Assembly (NCBI RefSeq): GCF_033242265.1
Contig: NZ_BTFW01000001.1
Location: forward strand, 2,625,001 to 2,689,000
Direction of reading: 5' to 3'
DNA: 64,000 bases
DNA from: Novosphingobium sp. IK01
Lineage (GTDB): Bacteria; Pseudomonadota; Alphaproteobacteria; Sphingomonadales; Sphingomonadaceae
The position numbers were made by a program, and so were the translations under genes. A model generated the notes under the pieces. It ran no database searches, was not told the DNA's origin, and saw only the letters and a list, made by a program, of their open reading frames with translations. This document shows positions 54,601 to 63,337 of this stretch, one piece after another (the first letter of the stretch is position 1; every line of letters begins with the position of its first letter).

Positions 54601-55720
54601 GGTTCAGGTCGGCATTGATCAGCGCGGCGGCATAGAGGCCGTCGGGATCGCTCGACCGCGAGAGCGAGGCGATCAGCGATTCGGCCTCGACGCTGCGGCC
54701 ATGGCGGATCAGGAACCGCGCAAATTCGTAGCGGATCCACGGATCGTTGGGGTCGAGGGTCAGCCCGCCCTGAAATTCCTGTTCGGCGGTCACGTCGTCG
54801 CCACGCGCGGCGGCGGCCATCGCGCGGCCACGGGCGGCGCGGCTTTGCAGGCGCTGGTCGCTCTGCGAACCGCCCAGTTCGCTGGCCTGCCGATAGAAAT
54901 CGGCGGCATCGGCATAGCGGCCCTGCCGTTCGTAGATGTCGGCCAGCAGTTCGAAGGCGGGGGCAGGCTGGGAAAAGCCCGAACGGGCGAGCGCCTCGGC
55001 GGCGGACTGGGCCTGGGCGGTCTGGCCACGGGCGAGCAGGGCGCGGGCCTCGTCCATGCCGGCATAGAACCGGGCCGTGCCCAGCGCCTGGGCCCAGCGC
55101 GCGGGATTGGGCTGGCGCGAGGCCTGTTCGAGCAGGTCGCGGGCTTCGGCAAAGCGGCTCTGCCGCAGGCGCACGATGCCCAGCCCGCCCAGCGCATCGC
55201 CATCGTTGCGGTTGGTGGCCAGCGCGCGCTGGAAACGGGTGGCGGCCGCATCGAGGTTGTTGTCGTCGAGCGCGTCGAAGCCGGCCATGCGCTGCTTGCC
55301 TGCCGTATCGGCGGCGCGCTGGCGGGCTGCGGAATTGGCCGGTGCCTTCGCGGCGGGGCGTTCCGCGCGCGCGCTGCGTGCAGGTTCCGCCGCGCGCTTG
55401 GGCGCGGCCTTGGTGGCGAGGGCCTGGCCAGCCGGGTGAGCGGGCGGATTGGTGCGGGCCGGAGCGGGCGCAGGCGTGCTGCCCCCGCCGTGAAGGGCCT
55501 GACGCGCCTGGGCATTGCCCGGATCTAGGGCGAGCGCCCGGCGCAGCGCCTGTTCGGCCAGATCCTGACGGCCCTTCGATTTCCAGTAGAGCCCTTGCGC
55601 GACCAGTTCCTTGACGCCGGGCACTTCGGCGAAGGCCACGTCGGGAACGGTCAGGAGTGCCGGGGATGCCAGCAAGGCCCTCAGGGCAGCACGTCGGAAA
55701 TCGGTAGGCGCGCAGGACAT
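51671..55720 (-). CDS. bcsC: Cellulose synthase export subunit C
   Basis: An outer-membrane channel with a periplasmic TPR scaffold that guides cellulose out. The 1,349-residue protein has a signal peptide (to about residue 32, VAFA), TPR units up to about residue 680, a disordered linker (about 690-960), and the BcsC beta-barrel (from about residue 980 to the end). The linker has Ala-Tyr-Gly-Pro repeats (about 710-775) and nine YPQ-type pentapeptides (about 870-935), encoded by 15-base tandem units. The ATG at 55720 lies one base after the bcsAB stop; ATG 55729 is an alternative. Confidence 0.92.
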   Translation of the reverse strand: MSCAPTDFRRAALRALLASPALLTVPDVAFAEVPGVKELVAQGLYWKSKGRQDLAEQALRRALALDPGNAQARQALHGGGSTPAPAPARTNPPAHPAGQALATKAAPKRAAEPARSARAERPAAKAPANSAARQRAADTAGKQRMAGFDALDDNNLDAAATRFQRALATNRNDGDALGGLGIVRLRQSRFAEARDLLEQASRQPNPARWAQALGTARFYAGMDEARALLARGQTAQAQSAAEALARSGFSQPAPAFELLADIYERQGRYADAADFYRQASELGGSQSDQRLQSRAARGRAMAAAARGDDVTAEQEFQGGLTLDPNDPWIRYEFARFLIRHGRSVEAESLIASLSRSSDPDGLYAAALINADLNRNAAAESLIDRIPDSQRTPAMRNFVLGVKTDAAIERAKAMAAAGQRTQAVSALRQLGGLKTLPAARRAAIASALYDLGDGAGASQFAQAAMSGDIADLEGYDAVVRVLAKTGRDDLARAALQRASSLGNTSPEGQRTLARMAAGLSVNQADRLRLAGQFAQAFDVLRAAWNAAPDNLEVISALARLYQSGGMSARAAQTYQIVLTRDGRNRDALLGLAQTAQAAGDRALSESAQQQALAAFPQDYQVRMTLAQVAQSRGDRSGAVRLLKEARALYSRQSGSNGIDAFGGNPFSGDPTGMGTGNPFRDRAVAQPQPVLNPFSLGNGTRLPTANAPVAQPQAMSSGYGAPGSYGAPAYGSPGYGTPAYGAPAYGTQAYAAPTYGAAPSPYGAANTGNTQYGNTQQYGNTPYGAAPGAAAPASRQASRPQPMAYATGNAPDTGFADAGGFAPAAAPRAALANAPVPAFGREPAASFTRTAYDTPAQPQDGYAPGGYTQADYPQNVPQQNAYPQAPYPQTAYPQNTYPQAAYPQGAYPQGAYPQGAYPQGTYAQNAQPYAAPYPAQQPYEGQPFAPSPFDANGGGSQMAEGPLDPVMASIENDIAKLTAQSGPRVDLSTSYRERQGETGLSQLRDMRGTAEISTGLFGGRVHARAEAVVIDAGRPTGSALARFGTNATPEAQGIVNKQVSLLKQAETQHKSGVAVSAGYDDQTLHVDVGSTPINMGRTTVSFHAGVTPSLGGGVQAQAWVERRPVTDSIISFAGTRDPVSGLTWGQVMRLGGGGGLSIDRNGSGAYGSVAYNTYRGTRVAHNSGIEANVGGYLRVMQTEHSHLSTGINVNYQAYDNPQNYFTYGHGGYFSPQSFLSVSFPVRYELDKGKLTVKAAATPGYQSYNQDEVALYPIDANRQSTLDGLKAINSDVRARYDSLSKTGFALSAEGSLYYQVSPSTRIGGEASYNTFGSYDEIRSTIGIRQSLGASK

Positions 55721-55721
55721 C

Positions 55722-58700
55722 TCATTCATCCTTGGAAGCCAGACGCAGGCGAGCCTGGCGACGGAAGTAGGCATAGACAGGACCAGTCAGCCCCAGTGCC
55801 AGAATGAGCGTACCGAACGCCATGAGCAAGGGGCGTTGGCTGAACCAGAAGGCAAGTTTCATCCAGATGGGCAGGCTGCCCACCCAATAGGTCGAACCCA
55901 GGGCAAAGCTCGACATGCCATCGCCCGTCGTCACCGACATGTCGCCCTGGATCTGCGCGTTGATCTTGGCGTCGGCCATGCCATCGACCAGCGCGGGCAG
56001 GTCGGCGGCATCGTCGGCGATCAGCGCAACGACCGTGCGGTCGGAGGCGAACGGCGACTGGAAGCTGACGATCCCGGAAAAGCCGCGCGCGGCATGGATC
56101 ATCGGCTCGACTTCGGCCTCGTTGGTGAGCCCGCGATCACCGAACAGGGCGGTCACATATTGCAGCGGGCTCTTCTGCGCGACCTTGAGGGTGTGGCCGT
56201 CCCAGTGCACCGGCGCATTGGCGAAGACCGCGCCCGCCCCGGCCATGGCCGAACTGCCGATCACCAGAATGTCCTGGCCCGACAGGCGATCAGGATCGAT
56301 CCCCTCGGCCACGGTGACCCCGGTGGCGGCAACCCCCGTGCTGTCGCCAAAGCGGCCCATCAGGTCGAGGAAGGCCTCGACCGAGGCCGGGGTCGGGTTG
56401 CGGCTCATCAGCACGGTCGTCTCGCCCAGATCGGGGCGGATCGTGAACGGATAGCCCGCGCCCGCGAACGTCGCCAGATCGGGCATTTCGAGCGCGTGGT
56501 AGGCGTGGCTGAGGTCGATGGTCGAATTGGAATCGACCGAGACGCGCACGTTGTCGGGCAGGGAGCCCGTGCACTTCTGCTTGTCGGCCACGATCAGGTT
56601 GTAGTCGAAGACCAGCTCGTTCTGGCCGAACAGGTTGTAGCGCGGCAGGGTCAGGCTGGCGGTGCCGTCGAAGCTCTTGGCCCCGGACGTGCCGAACCAG
56701 TTGCTCCACCAGCTTCCCGCCAGCGGCAGGGTCTTGAGGAACTGGCTGTTGATCGAGATGTCGAGGCGCGAGGCCTTGCGGTCCATCCACTTGGCCAGCG
56801 GATAGCGATAGGTGAGGTTGAGCGTGCCCCCCTGGCGCGGCCAGAAGAACAGGTCGGGCGCCACGCGGAAGCGCGCGGTCAGCGGGCCGGGCGGCAGGCC
56901 CATGCCCTGAAGGGCATAAGGCTCGGTGATCTCGCCCAGCTTGACCGGGTGATCGGTGGTGATCCAGCGCGGCGCGCCATAGCGCGGATAGCTGGGCACG
57001 CGGGCGCCATCGAAGCTCATCCGGGCGCCGCCGAACACGCCCCGGCCCGACGAGATCGAGGCGGCGGCCACGCGCAGTTCGGCATCGTCGCGGCCCATGA
57101 TCACCAGCAGCGTGCTGAACGGATCGCGCGGATTGCGGATCACCGCCGCCGAAGCGCCGGTCACCGGAATGTCGACGCCGGCAAGGCTCTGCCCCCCCTT
57201 GAGGAAGACGATGGCGTTGCCCGCAGGAAGCTGGCCATAGAGCGGCTGGAACGAGAAGCCGCGGTAGCTGGCCATGCTGCCCAGCCAGCTGGCGACCGAG
57301 GCGGCGGCCTCAAGCTCGCCGTGGTGGGGCTGTCCGGCAAAGACGAAGGGGATCTTGAGCGCGGTGTTGTCGGCGCGGTCGAAGAACGGGCCGGGCAGGT
57401 GCGAGAGGTCGGGCGCGCCGGGCAGGTCCTGCAAGGTCAGGTCGAGAAACGAGCGGGTATTGCTGATATTGGCCCAGAGCACCGAGTTGAACGGGTCTTC
57501 GCAATCGCGGGCATAGTGGCCGATCAGGCGCAGGTTGAGCTGGTTGTCGCCGGGCAGGAACAGGGCCGGGTTGACCTGAAGGGTCAGGAGCTGCCCGCCC
57601 GAATCCTGCGGGCGCAGCGCCACCGTCTGGACGGTTTCCCCGTTCACCAGCACGACCAGTTGCGACATGTCGCCCAGCAGGGCGGGCGACCAGGCCAGTT
57701 GCAGCGTGATCGTCGCCTGCGTGACGACCTGGTTCTTGCGCACGCCGAAGGGGATCGAGATTTCCCCGTGGGTGCCTTGCAGGCGCACCGCGTTGCGGAT
57801 GCGCAGGTCCTTGAAGGTCAGCCGTTCGCGAACGACGCCTCCGCCCGATGTGGCCGCATTGGTGGAGGCAGGGGCGGCCAAAGAGGTTGCCAGCGGGGCG
57901 GCCTGTGCCCGGCCGGGCGCGAACATCGCGCCGACCATCGGCAGGGTGACCAGCAGCGCGGCAGCGGCGGCGAGGGCTTCGCGCTTCTTGCGCTTCTTGT
58001 CCTTCTTGGCTTCGGCGGCCTTGGCCCTGGCGTCTTCCTCGGCGGCGCGGGCGGCGATTCGGGCCACTTCGGCGGCGCGGCGCTGTTCGTCGCGCATATG
58101 CTTGCGCTCGGCAAAATTGAGCAGCAGCATGCGCTTGATCGTCACCCCGTCGACCACCAGAATATCCCTCAACGAACGCAGGCCGGGCACGATCGGCGGA
58201 GGCGCAGACCGTTGCCAGGCGTCTGCGCGCCCCAAAACGGCGCGAACAAGCCGACGCTGGCCCAATGTGTCAAGTGGACGATAGCGCACATAGGCGCGGC
58301 CATGGGCCAGACGGATGGTGTCGACCGGGATGGCCAGACGGTCATCGCCCATCGCCAGCACGATGTCGGTCACCTTCGCGTCGCCCACCGGCAGTTCGGC
58401 GGGCAGCTGGATGGCCGCGCCGCCCATCGAGATGTCGATGGTCGTGCCGTCGACGACATGGCCCGAGGAATAGTGGACGGCCACCGGCAGTTCGGCGTTG
58501 ACGCGGATGGTCTGGCGGGCCTGGCGGGTCTCGCGGGCGACCGAGACGGCCCCGATCAGGATCGCGAGGCTGAACAGCGCCCAGCTCACGTTCAGGGCCA
58601 GCGTGTCGAGCTGAACATTGAACAGGTGCGGGAAGAACACGCGCTTGCCCACGCCCAGCACGATCCCGAACACGATCAGGCCGATGCAGATCAGGTGCGG

Positions 58701-60194
58701 CTTGACGATCGCCCAGTCGAAGAACGTGCGGTCGAGCAGGTCGCCCTTGTCGGTCACGTTGAACTTGCCCTTGCGCGGGTTGAACCAGGTCATGACCGTG
58801 GGCGCGACAAGGTGGAAGGCCAGGATCGTCTCGTAGATTTCCCCCCAGAACGGGCGGCGTTCGCCCGCCTGCGAGCGCTGGCTGGTGACCTGCGAGCAGA
58901 ACAGGTGGGGCGCGGCATAGGAGAAGATCAGCGAGGCGGAAGCCGCGATGATGTTCTGGCCGAAGATCAGGTAGGCCAGCGGGCTGGTCAGGAAGCAGAT
59001 CCGCGGCAGCGGAAACTGGAAGCTGATCATCGCATTGAGGTAGCACAGGCGCTGCTGCCACTTGAGGCCGGGGCGGAACAGCGGGGTGTCGATGCGCAGG
59101 ATCTGCGTCATCCCGCGCGCCCAGCGGATGCGCTGGCCGATGTGGAGCACGAGGCGTTCGGTCGCCAGACCCGCCGACAGGCGCGCGCTGATATAGGCGG
59201 TGTCCCAGCCCATGCGCTGGAGCTTGAGCGCGGTGTGGGCGTCCTCGGTCACCGTTTCACCGGCAAAGCCGTTGGTCTGCATCAGCGCCTCGCGGCGGAT
59301 GACCGCGCACGAACCGCAGAAGAAGGTGGCGTTCCACAAGTCGTTGCCGCCCTGCACCGGGCCATAGAACAGGTCGCCTTCGCCCGGCATGTTCTTGGCG
59401 ACGGCCAGATTGCGCTGCACCGGGTCGGGCGAATAGAAGAAGTGCGGCGTCTGGATCAGCGCCAGCTTCTCTTCCTTCTGGAACCAGGCGACCGTCAGCT
59501 GGAGGAAGGCGCGGGTGGGCACGTGGTCGCAGTCGAAGATCGCGATCAGTTCGCCATCGGTCTTCTTCATCGCCGCGTTCAGGTTGCCCGCCTTGGCGTG
59601 CAGGTTGTTGTCGCGGGTGATGTAGCCGCAGCCCGCCTCGCGCGCGAAGGCGCGGAATTCGGGGCGGCGACCATCGTCGAGAATGAAGACCCGGTAGCGG
59701 TCGTGCGGGTAATCCATGTCCATCGCGGCGAACACGGTGTTGCGCACGATGTCGAGGCTCTCGTTGTAGGTCGGCACGTAGACATCGACCGTGGGCCAGG
59801 TGTCGGGCTCGCCCTCGATCTCCACCACCGGGCGTTCGAGCGGCCAGGAGGTCTGGAGGAAGCCGAGCAGCATGAGCACCCAGGCATAGAGTTCGGCCAG
59901 ATAGAGCCCGGTGCCGAACAGGGCTTCGAGCGGGGTGCCGAAGGCCAGCGTCTGGGTCGTGCGCCAGAAGATGTAGCGGGTCGAGGTGATGATCGCCAGA
60001 ATGCCGATGGCGATCGCCCCCTTGCGCGATTTCCAGCGCGAGAGCACCGCCATGCCCACGATCGTCCCGGCTGCCAGCGTCCACTGCTGCTTGATGTCGA
60101 GCGGAACGCCGATCACCACGATCGCGGTCAGGCCCAGCACCATGAAGGTGGCCAGACGCACCAGATTGGCGGGGTTGCGGAGCAGGGCGATCAT
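55722..60194 (-). CDS. bcsAB: Fused cellulose synthase BcsA-BcsB
   Basis: A single 1,490-residue protein joins catalytic BcsA to the periplasmic partner BcsB, as in Komagataeibacter AcsAB. The BcsA part has membrane helices from residue 10, the GT2 residues LDDG (173-175), DCD (221-223), FFCGSC gating segment, TED (316-318) and QRIRW (354-358), then a PilZ domain with RQTIR (560-564) and DISMGG (587-592), so c-di-GMP activation should be intact. After residue about 740 a hydrophobic segment leads into BcsB with carbohydrate-binding and jellyroll domains and a final membrane helix (GTLILALGLTGPVYAYF). Confidence 0.96.
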   Translation of the reverse strand: MIALLRNPANLVRLATFMVLGLTAIVVIGVPLDIKQQWTLAAGTIVGMAVLSRWKSRKGAIAIGILAIITSTRYIFWRTTQTLAFGTPLEALFGTGLYLAELYAWVLMLLGFLQTSWPLERPVVEIEGEPDTWPTVDVYVPTYNESLDIVRNTVFAAMDMDYPHDRYRVFILDDGRRPEFRAFAREAGCGYITRDNNLHAKAGNLNAAMKKTDGELIAIFDCDHVPTRAFLQLTVAWFQKEEKLALIQTPHFFYSPDPVQRNLAVAKNMPGEGDLFYGPVQGGNDLWNATFFCGSCAVIRREALMQTNGFAGETVTEDAHTALKLQRMGWDTAYISARLSAGLATERLVLHIGQRIRWARGMTQILRIDTPLFRPGLKWQQRLCYLNAMISFQFPLPRICFLTSPLAYLIFGQNIIAASASLIFSYAAPHLFCSQVTSQRSQAGERRPFWGEIYETILAFHLVAPTVMTWFNPRKGKFNVTDKGDLLDRTFFDWAIVKPHLICIGLIVFGIVLGVGKRVFFPHLFNVQLDTLALNVSWALFSLAILIGAVSVARETRQARQTIRVNAELPVAVHYSSGHVVDGTTIDISMGGAAIQLPAELPVGDAKVTDIVLAMGDDRLAIPVDTIRLAHGRAYVRYRPLDTLGQRRLVRAVLGRADAWQRSAPPPIVPGLRSLRDILVVDGVTIKRMLLLNFAERKHMRDEQRRAAEVARIAARAAEEDARAKAAEAKKDKKRKKREALAAAAALLVTLPMVGAMFAPGRAQAAPLATSLAAPASTNAATSGGGVVRERLTFKDLRIRNAVRLQGTHGEISIPFGVRKNQVVTQATITLQLAWSPALLGDMSQLVVLVNGETVQTVALRPQDSGGQLLTLQVNPALFLPGDNQLNLRLIGHYARDCEDPFNSVLWANISNTRSFLDLTLQDLPGAPDLSHLPGPFFDRADNTALKIPFVFAGQPHHGELEAAASVASWLGSMASYRGFSFQPLYGQLPAGNAIVFLKGGQSLAGVDIPVTGASAAVIRNPRDPFSTLLVIMGRDDAELRVAAASISSGRGVFGGARMSFDGARVPSYPRYGAPRWITTDHPVKLGEITEPYALQGMGLPPGPLTARFRVAPDLFFWPRQGGTLNLTYRYPLAKWMDRKASRLDISINSQFLKTLPLAGSWWSNWFGTSGAKSFDGTASLTLPRYNLFGQNELVFDYNLIVADKQKCTGSLPDNVRVSVDSNSTIDLSHAYHALEMPDLATFAGAGYPFTIRPDLGETTVLMSRNPTPASVEAFLDLMGRFGDSTGVAATGVTVAEGIDPDRLSGQDILVIGSSAMAGAGAVFANAPVHWDGHTLKVAQKSPLQYVTALFGDRGLTNEAEVEPMIHAARGFSGIVSFQSPFASDRTVVALIADDAADLPALVDGMADAKINAQIQGDMSVTTGDGMSSFALGSTYWVGSLPIWMKLAFWFSQRPLLMAFGTLILALGLTGPVYAYFRRQARLRLASKDE

Positions 60195-61021
60195 GCCGCG
60201 CGGGTCTTTCCGGTGTTGAGGGCCGAGGTCATGCCGGCCTTGGCCGGGGCGGCCAGAGGCGCGTCGGAAAAGCCGGCGTCCTCGTCGGTTTCCGTGTCGC
60301 GGTGGTCGCCATCGCCGCCATCGTCGTCGTCGCCCCAGGTTTCGGCCAGCAGTTCGGCGACCTGGGCGCCCAGCTTGATGGTATCGGCCAGGGCCGCGCT
60401 GTGCGGGGCATAGCGGCCCAGCGTCTGGACCATGGCGCCCGCCTCGATCACCGATTCATCGCGGCGCACCTGACCGATCAGCCGGTCCCCGAGCAGTTCG
60501 CGCAGGAACCCGGCAGTGTGACGGGCAAAGCGGCGGGTGTCCTCGATCATCGAGAGCACGAACCAGGTCTTGGCGATGCCCGCGCTCGAAGCGCCCGGCA
60601 GCATCATCAGGCATTCGGCGGTGGCCGTGAGCGGGCAGATCTCGAAGGCCGCATAGGGCATCAGCAGGTCGCGCAGTTCGTGATTGTCCGAGGGAATGTC
60701 GGCCACGAAGATCGAGTCGCCACCAAAGCCGAAGTCGCCATTGGCCAAGCCCTGCGCGAAATCGGGCTGGAGGCTCATCTCCCAGGCCCGGCGCAGCGCG
60801 ACGCCCTGCGCCGAGGCGCTGGCGGTCTCCTCGACCGGCGCATCGAGGCGCGGCAGGCTGTCGCCCGGCCCGAGGCCGAAGTGCAGCTTGAGCGTGCCGT
60901 TGCGCGCGAAATCGAGCGCGGTCACGTCGTGGCCGGCCCGCGAGAGCGCGATGGCGGTGGTCGCCGCCAGAAACGAGGTGCCGGTGCCGCCGCGCGGGCT
61001 GTGGAACAGGATCAGGGCCAT
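60191..61021 (-). CDS. bcsQ: BcsQ, MinD/ParA-like protein of cellulose synthesis
   Basis: A cytoplasmic ParA-like ATPase that, in enterobacteria, helps localise and activate cellulose synthase. The 276-residue protein starts MALILFHSPRGGTGTSF. The deviant Walker A lacks the signature Lys of MinD, which is also true of E. coli BcsQ (RGGVGTT). ALDFARNGTLKLHF and FVADIPSDNH follow. It overlaps bcsAB by ATGA and the upstream small gene by one base. A C-terminal acidic stretch (ETWGDDDDGGDGDHRDTETDED, given in part as ETWGDDDDGG) is unusual. Confidence 0.88.
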   Translation of the reverse strand: MALILFHSPRGGTGTSFLAATTAIALSRAGHDVTALDFARNGTLKLHFGLGPGDSLPRLDAPVEETASASAQGVALRRAWEMSLQPDFAQGLANGDFGFGGDSIFVADIPSDNHELRDLLMPYAAFEICPLTATAECLMMLPGASSAGIAKTWFVLSMIEDTRRFARHTAGFLRELLGDRLIGQVRRDESVIEAGAMVQTLGRYAPHSAALADTIKLGAQVAELLAETWGDDDDGGDGDHRDTETDEDAGFSDAPLAAPAKAGMTSALNTGKTRAA

Positions 61022-61515
61022 CAGACGTCTCCCCCTTCGACGGCATCGGACAGGCGTTGCAGCAGCGAGCGGATGTTCTGCGCGCGTTCGGGGCGGCCAT
61101 AGCGGCCAAACAGGCTGTCGGGTTGCCGGGCGGACGGGGCGCCGCCCTGGGCATGGGTGGAGGTCACCAGCGGGATGGCGGCGGGCATGTCGACCGGGGG
61201 CACGGGCTCTTGCGCCGGAGCGGGGGCAGGCGGGGGCGCATGGTGCAGGGCTGCGGCGTGGGGCGGCGTGGCGGGCCGGGGCTGTTCGGGCTCGACAGGG
61301 CGTGCCTGCGCGCGCGGCGCGGGCTGGCGTTCGCTGTCGCCCGGCTCGGCGGCCTCGATGGCTGCGGCCTCGCTCTGGGGCATGATGCGCGGATCCTTGA
61401 GCAGGGCTTCAAAGATCGGCCAGCTTTCCAGTTCGGCAAAGCGGTCGACGAATTCGCGATAGCGAAAGTCGCTCCTGCCCAGCCGCTCCAACAAGACCTT
61501 TGCATCTGCCCGCAT
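61021..61515 (-). CDS. Proline-rich BcsP/BcsR-like cellulose accessory protein
   Basis: The first gene of the operon, 164 residues. The N-terminal 45 residues are helical (LLERLGRSDFRYREFVDRFA, ELESWPIFEALLK). The middle is Pro/Ala-rich and disordered, and the C-terminus has SLFGRYG and a final helix (NIRSLLQRLSDAVEGGD). This helix - Pro-rich - SLFxR layout is like BcsP and, at the N-terminus, BcsR; CcpAx of Komagataeibacter is also Pro-rich and upstream of the synthase. AAGGGGTAGGG precedes the ATG. Which of these families it belongs to cannot be settled by eye. Confidence 0.6.
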   Translation of the reverse strand: MRADAKVLLERLGRSDFRYREFVDRFAELESWPIFEALLKDPRIMPQSEAAAIEAAEPGDSERQPAPRAQARPVEPEQPRPATPPHAAALHHAPPPAPAPAQEPVPPVDMPAAIPLVTSTHAQGGAPSARQPDSLFGRYGRPERAQNIRSLLQRLSDAVEGGDV

Positions 61516-61682
61516 AGCCCTACCCCTTAGTATTCGTACCAGCAGACGTTGCAGACAATGGTTAACAAAGCCTAACGGACGGCCCTCGGGCGCTCAAAAA
61601 GGCCCTGTTTTTGGGGAATCCGGGCGCAAAAGCCCATTTTGGACCCTTTACGCCGGATCAGAGGGCCGGTCCTGAATCTTCA

Positions 61683-61720
61683 GCTCCCGGTCGTGGCGGA
61701 GAATCGAGTCGACCGGGAGC
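61683..61720. other. Hairpin in the gap before the cellulose operon
   Basis: GCTCCCGGTCG (61683-61693) and CGACCGGGAGC (61710-61720) form a perfect 11-base stem with a 16-base loop, followed by 10-base tandem GTGGGGGAGA units. It lies after the end of the ScfR-type gene and before the bcs promoter. No T tract is present on either side. It may separate the two same-strand units or be a protein-binding site. Confidence 0.45.
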
Positions 61721-61760
61721 GTGGGGGAGAGTGGGGGAGAGTGGGGCGCGCGGGCGGGGC

Positions 61761-63200
61761 TCAGTCTGCCACGATCCGGTAGGGCACCCGGTCGCGTTCG
61801 GCCGGGTCGACGCGGATGGCCTTGTCGCTGGGCGGAAACGCGCGCTGGTCGCAGGTGTCGCGCGGGCAGGTCCGGCACGAGGCGCCGATCCGCGCCACGG
61901 CATCCTCGCTCGTCAGGTTGAGGCCGTCGGCATAGACGAATTCGCTCGCCAGCGCCGCCTCGCAGCCCAGCGCCACTGCATAGCGGCGCGGCGGGCGGTA
62001 GTAGGAGCCCGAAGGCTTCACGAGTCCCTTGGCAATCGAGACATAGCGCACCTTGTCGGGCATTTCGGCGAGCTGGACATGGATGCGGTCGGGGATGGCG
62101 ACGGCCTCGTGGACGATCCACAACGGGCAGGCCCCGCCATAGCGGCCAAACTGGAGCCGGGTGGCCGAATGGCGCTTGGTCACGTTGCCGGCCATGTCAA
62201 CGCGGTAGAAGAACACCGGAATGCCGCGCGCCTGTGGGCGTTGCAGGGTCGAGAGGCGGTGGCAGGTCTGCTCGAAGCTGGTGTGGAACGGCTGGCGCAA
62301 GCGGTCCACGTCGTGGCGCAGCGCGCGCGCGGCCTGTCGGAAAGCCTCGTAGGGCATCGTGAGCGCGCCAGCCGCATAGTTGCCGAGCCCGACCGCAAGC
62401 AGATGGCGCGCGGCCTCCGAACGCAAGGGGGCGGCATCGACGATGGAGGCGATCTCGTCGGCTAGCGCCGTCACGCAGACCTGATAGGCCAGCTGGAACC
62501 GGCTCGATTCAAGTGGCTGGATGGAATCGAGCGTGAGCACGCGGCGTTCCGGGTCGTAGCGGCGCACGGGGCCGCCCCCGCGCCAGACCACCGAGACGCC
62601 TTCCCCCGAAAGCCAGTGCTGCATTTGCGCGATGTCGGGCGAGGGTTCACCCCCGCCGATCCGCGCGGCGAGTTCCTCGGCCCCGCGATCGATCGTGTCG
62701 ACATAGTTGTTGGCCTGGTGGAACCAGTCGCGTGCTTCCTCCCACGGCAGGCGTCCGCCTGCGGCCAGGCTGGCGCCGATGGTGTCGTCCATCATGTCGA
62801 GGCGGTGGCGGGTCTGGGTATAGAGGCCGTGGAGCTGGACGACCTGACGGGCCAGATCGGGGAACTGGCGGGCAAGGCGCTCGATCTGCTCGCTTGGCGG
62901 GCCGGTCAATGCGTGTGGGGCCGAGGGGTTGGAGGCCGCCAGATGCGGGTCGGCCAGCGCCGCGCGCAGGGCCTCGGCCAGTTCGTCGGCCGCCGGAGGG
63001 GCCAGATCGGCCCAGTCGACCGGGAACGTGGCGCCCAGGGCATCGACGAGTCCGGCAGTGAGCGGACGTTCGTCGTTCTCCAGTTGCGAGAGGTAGGAGG
63101 CGCTGATGCCCAGCGCCTGGGCCATATCGGCCTGACGCAGGGCGCGGCGGGTGCGCAGGGCGCGCAGTGCCTTTCCGGCAAAGAGGGGGTGGCGAGCCAT
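61761..63200 (-). CDS. ScfR/RamB-type transcriptional regulator (XRE family)
   Basis: A 479-residue regulator: N-terminal XRE helix-turn-helix (LRQADMAQALGISASYLSQLEN at about residues 20-42), an IrrE/peptidase-like middle domain (PLRSEAARHLLAVGLGNYAAGAL in part) and a C-terminal domain with CRTCPRDTCDQR that fits the short-chain fatty-acyl-sensing DUF2083-type domain with possible metal or iron-sulfur Cys. Relatives (RamB, PrpR) respond to acyl-CoA and control propionate and glyoxylate genes. It is divergent from pccB, the likely target. The ATG at 63200 fits family length. Confidence 0.9.
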   Translation of the reverse strand: MARHPLFAGKALRALRTRRALRQADMAQALGISASYLSQLENDERPLTAGLVDALGATFPVDWADLAPPAADELAEALRAALADPHLAASNPSAPHALTGPPSEQIERLARQFPDLARQVVQLHGLYTQTRHRLDMMDDTIGASLAAGGRLPWEEARDWFHQANNYVDTIDRGAEELAARIGGGEPSPDIAQMQHWLSGEGVSVVWRGGGPVRRYDPERRVLTLDSIQPLESSRFQLAYQVCVTALADEIASIVDAAPLRSEAARHLLAVGLGNYAAGALTMPYEAFRQAARALRHDVDRLRQPFHTSFEQTCHRLSTLQRPQARGIPVFFYRVDMAGNVTKRHSATRLQFGRYGGACPLWIVHEAVAIPDRIHVQLAEMPDKVRYVSIAKGLVKPSGSYYRPPRRYAVALGCEAALASEFVYADGLNLTSEDAVARIGASCRTCPRDTCDQRAFPPSDKAIRVDPAERDRVPYRIVAD

Positions 63201-63230
63201 GACCGGCCAAGGGCTATCACGAGGCACCGG

Positions 63231-63324
63231 CTTTGCAAAGCAGGGCTTCGCAACTTTGCAGATTAACATTGGACAGCACCGGGCGGGCGGTGCATCGCGA
63301 ACCATAATTAGCAAACTTGCAAAG
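63231..63324. promoter_or_regulatory. Three TTTGCAAA-like operator candidates
   Basis: CTTTGCAAAG (63231-63240), AACTTTGCA (63252-63260) and AACTTGCAAAG (63314-63324) lie in the 137-base gap between the ScfR-type regulator and pccB. The known sites of RamB and PrpR are built on AACTTTGCAAA / TTTGCAAA, so these are probable binding sites for the adjacent regulator, for autoregulation and pccB control. Confidence 0.7.
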
Positions 63325-63337
63325 CGGGAGATGCGGG

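Noticed and set aside
55611..60413. 1,600-codon plus-strand open frame
   Set aside because: It is the complement of bcsC/bcsAB, whose motifs and overlaps are unmistakable; its product is His/Arg/Gly/Ala-rich with no domain. Long antisense frames are common in this GC-rich codon bias.
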